In this document: positions 6,698 to 8,060 of the stretch, piece by piece
Numbering within the stretch: position 1 is the first letter of the stretch
How the letters are laid out: each line of letters opens with the position of its first letter
DNA from: an uncultured Gemella sp.
Lineage (GTDB): Bacteria > Bacillota > Bacilli > Staphylococcales > Gemellaceae
DNA length: 8,060 bases
Assembly: GCA_947254465.1 (NCBI GenBank)
Contig: CAMYEU010000070.1
Location: 1-8,060, forward strand
Direction of reading: 5' to 3'
Notes under the pieces: generated by a model
Told to the model about the DNA's origin: nothing
What the model saw: only the letters and a program-made list of their open reading frames with translations
The model's database searches: none
Made by a program: the position numbers and the translations under genes

Positions 6698-7981
6698 ATG
6701 TTAAATTTCATAAAAAATAAAACAAATTTATCGATATTGATTTTTTATTTTATATTTAGTTTTTCTAGTTTATTATTTATATTACTAGCTGAATATAATA
6801 ATAATAAAACACCTACATTATTCCTTAAGCAATTTGTTTTCTATTTAGTTGGTCTTGGAATAATTTATTTACTTCAAAAAATAACAATAGATTATATAGA
6901 AAAATTCTCTATAGCATTCTATTTATTCGCACTAGTTCTTTTAGTTGGAATATTTTTAGTACCTACTAATTTTGCTCCTATTGTAAATGGTGCACGTAGT
7001 TGGTATAATCTCGGAATATTCACCCTACAACCCTCTGAATTTGGTAAAATAGCCACTGTTGCTATGGTTAGTATGCTAATAAAAGAAAAAAGTTTTAAAG
7101 ATAATACCGACACTATAAAACTTTTAAAATTAGCATTAATAATCTCAATACCTTTCGTATTGGTTGCTAAAGAAAATGATTTAGGAAATGGCTTATTTTT
7201 CATCTTTTTATTCTTAGGTTTAGTATTTTTAGTCTGTAATAAAGGAAAAACATTATTCAGAATTTATTCTTTAGTTATAGCTGGTCTAGCAATTCTTATT
7301 CTTGCTGCTTTATACTTTCCAAGACTTCTTAGTCTCATTGGATTAAAATCTTATCAACTTAACCGTATCCTTTCATGGTTAAATCCTGAGGCATACAAAC
7401 TCGATTATTCTTATCAAATTACTCAGGTTCTTAATGAGATTAAATTAGGTGGACTTACAGGGACATTCGCTAAAAATAAAAACTATATAGATGAACAATT
7501 TAATGATTTTATCTTTTCTATAGTTGCCAAAAATTTTGGTTTTATCGGTGCTACAATATTCTTAATTATATTCTTTATATTTATACTAAGATTATTCAGT
7601 ATAATGAAAAAATGCGAACAAGGTAACTACAGCTATTACTTTATTTTATTAGCTATTTGTAGTTTTTGCTTCTCATTCTTCATCAATATTTTTTCAACAC
7701 TTAGTATTATTCCTGTAATTGGTATAAGTATGCCATTTATAAGTTATGGTGGAAGTTCATTAATAGCTAACAGTATTCTCTTCGGAATAATCGTTAAAAT
7801 AAACGCTACGATTCATGAAGAATATTTGGAAGATGAATATTACGAAAACTACGAAGAAGAATATGATGAAGCTCAATATATTGATGATTCTCATCCTTTA
7901 GATCCTGTATATGATAATAACAACAATAACTATTACGAGGAAGAACCTCAACAATATAGAAGAAGTAAAAGAAAAAGATAA
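6698..7981 (+). CDS. rodA: SEDS-family peptidoglycan polymerase, RodA-like (RodA/FtsW)
   Basis: SEDS proteins are polytopic membrane glycosyltransferases that polymerise lipid II into glycan strands together with a class B penicillin-binding protein. RodA works in elongation and FtsW in division. About ten hydrophobic segments are visible between residues 11 and 368. Family motifs are GARSWYNLG (98-106) followed by QPSEFGKIA (111-119), a DLG element (161-163), GGLTGT (251-256), NDFIFSIVAKNFGFIG (269-284) and MPFISYGGSSL (345-355). Asp270 matches the essential SEDS Asp. GGSS rather than GGTS favours RodA over FtsW, as does the motif set, but a third SEDS paralogue cannot be excluded. Two spots differ from consensus: KENDLGNG where QPDLGT is usual, and Phe-Asn before the catalytic Asp where His-Thr is usual. 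After the last helix comes a Glu/Asp/Tyr/Asn-rich cytoplasmic tail (about 373-418) ending in RRSKRKR. The ATG is set by AAAGGAG 7 nt upstream. It is a single-gene unit, divergent from mutS and closed by a terminator. Confidence 0.88.
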   Translation: MLNFIKNKTNLSILIFYFIFSFSSLLFILLAEYNNNKTPTLFLKQFVFYLVGLGIIYLLQKITIDYIEKFSIAFYLFALVLLVGIFLVPTNFAPIVNGARSWYNLGIFTLQPSEFGKIATVAMVSMLIKEKSFKDNTDTIKLLKLALIISIPFVLVAKENDLGNGLFFIFLFLGLVFLVCNKGKTLFRIYSLVIAGLAILILAALYFPRLLSLIGLKSYQLNRILSWLNPEAYKLDYSYQITQVLNEIKLGGLTGTFAKNKNYIDEQFNDFIFSIVAKNFGFIGATIFLIIFFIFILRLFSIMKKCEQGNYSYYFILLAICSFCFSFFINIFSTLSIIPVIGISMPFISYGGSSLIANSILFGIIVKINATIHEEYLEDEYYENYEEEYDEAQYIDDSHPLDPVYDNNNNNYYEEEPQQYRRSKRKR

Positions 7982-8018
7982 AAAAATGAGGATAGAAAAA
8001 ATTTCTATCCTCATTTTT
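7982..8018. terminator. Bidirectional rho-independent terminator between convergent genes
   Basis: A perfect 17-bp inverted repeat (7982-7998 with 8002-8018) with an AAA loop starts one base after the rodA stop codon. The core is ATGAGGATAGAAA/TTTCTATCCTCAT, flanked by an A-run on the left and a T-run on the right. It therefore forms hairpin plus U-tract on both strands. It serves rodA and the convergent gene ending at 8023. Confidence 0.92.
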
Positions 8019-8022
8019 CGTT

Positions 8023-8060
8023 TTATTTTCTTACATCTTCAATGAATTTATCATCGATAG
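8023..8060 (-). CDS. C-terminal end of an unidentified convergent gene
   Basis: On the minus strand one frame runs from the window edge to a TAA at 8025-8023 and would encode the tail IDDKFIEDVRK. Support is indirect: the stop lies 4 nt before a hairpin that also works in this direction, and the composition is protein-like. The piece is far too short for a family assignment, and another frame also ends nearby (a TAA inside the same stretch), so the frame choice is tentative. Confidence 0.5.
   Translation of the reverse strand, partial: IDDKFIEDVRK

Noticed and set aside
6919..7203. Minus-strand open frame of 94 codons
   Set aside because: It is antisense to conserved SEDS motifs in the RodA-like gene, which clearly is the coding strand.

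Overview
The window looks like ordinary chromosomal housekeeping DNA from a strongly AT-rich Gram-positive bacterium of the Bacilli type. The evidence is strong AGGAGG-type ribosome binding sites, short operon gaps, low-GC codon use, a mutS-mutL pair followed by miaA, a MutL with an intact endonuclease site, and a SEDS cell-wall polymerase. A Gemella-like or other coccoid, low-GC Firmicute would fit, but this is an inference from general character and not a species call.

Layout: bases 1-24 are not genomic. They match the end of a Nextera/Tn5 sequencing adapter, so the left edge is an assembly artefact. From 25 to 368 (minus strand) lies the N-terminal part of a SulP-family anion transporter, cut off at the adapter junction. 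An AT-rich gap (369-592) holds its probable promoter and a rho-independent terminator that ends the next unit. From 6473 down to 593 (minus strand) runs one compact operon: mutS, mutL, miaA. The gaps are 5 and 8 nt, and the miaA ribosome binding site overlaps the mutL stop codon. A divergent intergenic region (6474-6697) carries a probable extended -10 promoter for mutS and a clear TATAAT promoter for the plus-strand gene at 6698-7981, a RodA/FtsW-family (SEDS) polymerase. That gene ends in a 17-bp symmetric hairpin that probably terminates transcription in both directions. A convergent minus-strand gene appears to end at 8023 and leaves the window.

How the genes work together: MutS recognises mismatches and recruits MutL, whose predicted nicking activity would stand in for MutH. 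MiaA modifies A37 of UNN-reading tRNAs and is a common operon partner of mutL. The SEDS protein polymerises peptidoglycan and is unrelated to repair. SulP is a membrane anion transporter of unknown substrate.

I see no CRISPR, mobile element, phage gene, tRNA, rRNA or defence system here. The most unusual item is a 29-residue tandem repeat, about 84% identical at DNA level by hand count, in the linker between the MutS ATPase domain and its C-terminal tail. A long acidic MutL linker and a Tyr/Glu-rich RodA tail are secondary oddities.
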